DNA of 64,000 bases from Henningerozyma blattae CBS 6284 (Eukaryota; Ascomycota; Saccharomycetes; Saccharomycetales; Saccharomycetaceae), in assembly GCF_000315915.1 (NCBI RefSeq), contig NC_020192.1, positions 496,001 to 560,000 on the forward strand, read 5' to 3'. The notes beneath the pieces are model-generated. The model was not told the origin of the DNA and did no database searches. It saw only the letters and a list, made by a program, of their open reading frames with translations. Every line of letters begins with the position of its first letter. The first letter of the stretch is position 1. This document shows, piece by piece, positions 62,174 through 64,000 of the stretch. Made by a program: the position numbers and the translations under genes.

Positions 62174-62491
62174 TTACTTCTTTCTTTTAGTTGTAGCTTT
62201 TGCTTCCTTTAATTTCTTTGGAGCACCTTTACCACGAGATTTCTTGAATTCCACTCTAGAAACTCTATAATATTCTTCAGGATCGATCAATTTAATATTA
62301 GGGAAAATGGCTTTAACTTGTTTAAATTTGATGAAGTCTGGATTACCATAATAGTTTATTAGTGAAGGACCCCGGAGATTTCTTGATAAGAATTTAGCAC
62401 CTGTCCTTTTATTTGTTGGGTTTAGTGTTCGATTAAATATGCGAGCCTGAATCTCAGCTACATCACGTAGTCTATTTTTCAATTGTGACAT
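62174..62491 (-). CDS. RSM27: Mitochondrial small ribosomal subunit protein Rsm27 (mS33)
   Basis: Encodes 105 residues (S. cerevisiae Rsm27: 110). Family blocks are RLRDVAEIQARIFNRTLNPT, NLRGPSLINYYGNPDFIKFK and FKKSRGKGAPKKLKEAKA. The tail is Lys-rich. A basic, Arg-containing N terminus is compatible with import into the matrix. It is convergent with GPI1 and head-to-tail with RPS0. Confidence 0.96.
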   Translation of the reverse strand: MSQLKNRLRDVAEIQARIFNRTLNPTNKRTGAKFLSRNLRGPSLINYYGNPDFIKFKQVKAIFPNIKLIDPEEYYRVSRVEFKKSRGKGAPKKLKEAKATTKRKK

Positions 62492-63142
62492 GATTATTTG
62501 AATTTATTGTTGATTTAGCTTAATATTATTCACTAATTAGCAAGGTTTTGTATATTTTTAAAAGTCAATTTTTAAAGCTGCAACTAAAATATCCGAGATG
62601 GATATATCTCTTAAGAAAAAAAGGCGGTTGATTCTTAATAGACACACAGTTTCAATGCCACAAGTTCAAATTTCTAATTATCTGTCAAAAAAACAAAAAA
62701 CTAAAAACCAAAGGTATCATTATAATCAAAACAATAATGATAGATATATTTAATAGAAATGAAATAAATATGATAAGATAAAATAGATTATAATAAATAT
62801 ATATAAAAAAAAATAAAACTATTAAAATACAAAGACTTAAAGATAACTCAAATTTTTTCGTTCTTCTATTTTAGTATCCTTTGTAATGTAATTTAAAGTA
62901 TAGTATTTTACAAAGATAATTATAGTGTTACTGTTATTATACTAATAATAATAATAATATTTTAATATAAAAGTAAAATAATAATAATATAGATTAATAT
63001 TAATGAGAAGATGAGGAAAAGTAGTTGTTTTTTTATATTTTTTGTTAAATTTTTTGAATTTTTAAATTTTGTTTAATAAAATATATGAAATGATATGAAA
63101 TAAAGAATGGATATGTATATATACATCAAATCATTAAAACAA
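62492..63142. other. RSM27 promoter / RPS0 3' region
   Basis: 651 bp of extremely AT-rich sequence with ATAATAATAAT microsatellite-like runs (62939-62992) and TATATATAAAAAAAA tracts. No ORF. It includes 11-base matches to the ARS core in the poly-T/A tracts, which carry no weight in such composition. Confidence 0.5.
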
Positions 63143-63904
63143 TTACCAGGAGACAGCTTCAGTGGTTTCTTCAGCCCATTCGGCGGCTTCAGCTTGTTCT
63201 TCAACTTCTTCTTCCTTAGCTTCTTCATCGGCACCTTCTTCAGCGGCAGCAGATTCTTCAGCAGTTTGTTGTTCAATTTCTTCTGGGTTTCTGTAGAAGT
63301 ACAAATCTGGCATGATAGACCATGGTTGAGTTCTGTCAGCTAAGGCACCTCTTAATCTTAAAACTTCTCTGGCCAATAAGTACCAGATTAAACCTAAGGA
63401 GTGCTTACCTCTGTTGTTACATGGGATAGCAACATCAACGTATTCAGATGGGGAATCCAAATCAGTTAAAGCAATAACTGGGATGTTAACGTAAGAAGCT
63501 TCCTTGATAGCTTGAGCATCGGATCTTGGATCGGTAACAATGACTAATCTTGGTTCCTTGAAAGATCTGGTGATATAATTGGTGAAAGAACCTGGAGTGA
63601 ATCTACCAGCAATGGCGGTAGCACCAGTGTGAGCAGAGAACTTCAAGACAGCTCTTTGACCGTAAGTTCTGGAAGAGATGGCAACAACATCTTCAGCATT
63701 TGGAATGGCAGCAATGATTCTAGCAGCCAAGACCAATTTTTCCCAAGTCTTACCGACGTTAATAACGTTAACACCATCTGGTCTAGTTTGGAAAACGTAT
63801 GGTTCTTGATGAACTTGGACATTTCTAGCACCTAAGTGGGTGTTAGCGGCCAACAATAATTGGGCATCTTCTGGAGTCAAGTCAAAAGTAGCTGGTAGGG
63901 ACAT
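63143..63904 (-). CDS. RPS0A: 40S ribosomal protein uS2 (Rps0), intronless
   Basis: Encodes 253 residues (S. cerevisiae Rps0A: 252). A uS2-family protein of the 40S head-platform region, needed for late 20S pre-rRNA maturation; the animal relative is the laminin receptor precursor. It begins [20 protein letters not shown] and contains [38 protein letters not shown] and the [14 protein letters not shown] then [11 protein letters not shown] [16 protein letters not shown] motif. The C-terminal 50 residues are Glu/Ala-rich and end [11 protein letters not shown]. The reading frame runs uninterrupted across the point (after about residue 30) where both S. cerevisiae RPS0 genes carry an intron. Codons are strongly biased, as in highly expressed genes. 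Confidence 0.97.
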   Translation of the reverse strand: MSLPATFDLTPEDAQLLLAANTHLGARNVQVHQEPYVFQTRPDGVNVINVGKTWEKLVLAARIIAAIPNAEDVVAISSRTYGQRAVLKFSAHTGATAIAGRFTPGSFTNYITRSFKEPRLVIVTDPRSDAQAIKEASYVNIPVIALTDLDSPSEYVDVAIPCNNRGKHSLGLIWYLLAREVLRLRGALADRTQPWSIMPDLYFYRNPEEIEQQTAEESAAAEEGADEEAKEEEVEEQAEAAEWAEETTEAVSW

Positions 63905-64000
63905 TGTGGGTCTCGTGTATAATGTGGGCTATCTCTTCTGGACGTATTGAAAAACCTTTCGAATATATTACGCAACCTACAAGTATATGCCTTAATAATA
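63905..64000 (-). promoter_or_regulatory. RPS0 5' flank (truncated by window edge)
   Basis: Only 96 bp of upstream sequence are available; too little to locate Rap1 or Fhl1 sites or a 5'-UTR intron. Confidence 0.4.

Overview
The window is nuclear chromosomal DNA of a budding yeast of the family Saccharomycetaceae. It is AT-rich, almost every gene is a single uninterrupted ORF, and nearly every protein can be recognised as the orthologue of a named Saccharomyces cerevisiae gene. I count 25 protein genes (one cut by the left edge), one tRNA-Gly(GCC) gene and one spliceosomal intron, in APS3. Intergenic gaps are long for a yeast (several exceed 1 kb, the longest is 2.2 kb). I see no CRISPR array, phage, plasmid or bacterial operon; the genome style rules most of those out.

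Layout. Left part (1-15.7 kb): the 3' end of a UBR2-like ubiquitin ligase, TYS1, TFG1, the complete N-recognin UBR1 and TIM13. A 2 kb gene-poor stretch then leads to tRNA-Gly and the intron-containing APS3. Middle part (19-41 kb): a run of minus-strand genes ERG1, PBP1, OKP1, RNR2 and an RNR4-like gene, then MSM1, POL31, PSD2 and a small LSO1/LSO2-type ribosome-associated protein. Right part (41.6-64 kb): PHB2, a SPO12/BNS1 gene, SMI1, MTC6, PEX28, IMP3, the calcium channel gene CCH1, GPI1, RSM27 and RPS0.

Gene order interleaves loci that in S. cerevisiae lie on two different chromosomes: VII with X (TIM13/RNR4/OKP1/PBP1/ERG1/MSM1/PSD2 with APS3/RNR2/POL31), and VII with VIII (PHB2/BNS1/SMI1 with MTC6/PEX28/IMP3). 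That is what is expected either from a lineage without the whole-genome duplication or from one that sorted its duplicates differently from S. cerevisiae. The long gaps suggest the second (for example a Kazachstania, Tetrapisispora or Vanderwaltozyma-like yeast), but I cannot fix the genus.

The genes are core housekeeping: transcription (TFG1), translation (TYS1, MSM1, RSM27, RPS0, IMP3, LSO), dNTP supply and replication (RNR2, RNR4-like, POL31), kinetochore and mitotic exit (OKP1, SPO12/BNS1), lipid and membrane biology (ERG1, PSD2, GPI1, PEX28), mitochondria (TIM13, PHB2), wall and calcium signalling (SMI1, CCH1) and protein turnover (UBR1, UBR2). The observations most worth checking are: an RNR4-like protein whose iron-ligand losses differ from those I know for S. 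cerevisiae Rnr4; a cluster of Aft-type CACCC boxes upstream of the LSO gene; an Mcm1-Fkh module beside SPO12/BNS1; and an RPS0 gene lacking the coding-region intron of its S. cerevisiae counterparts.
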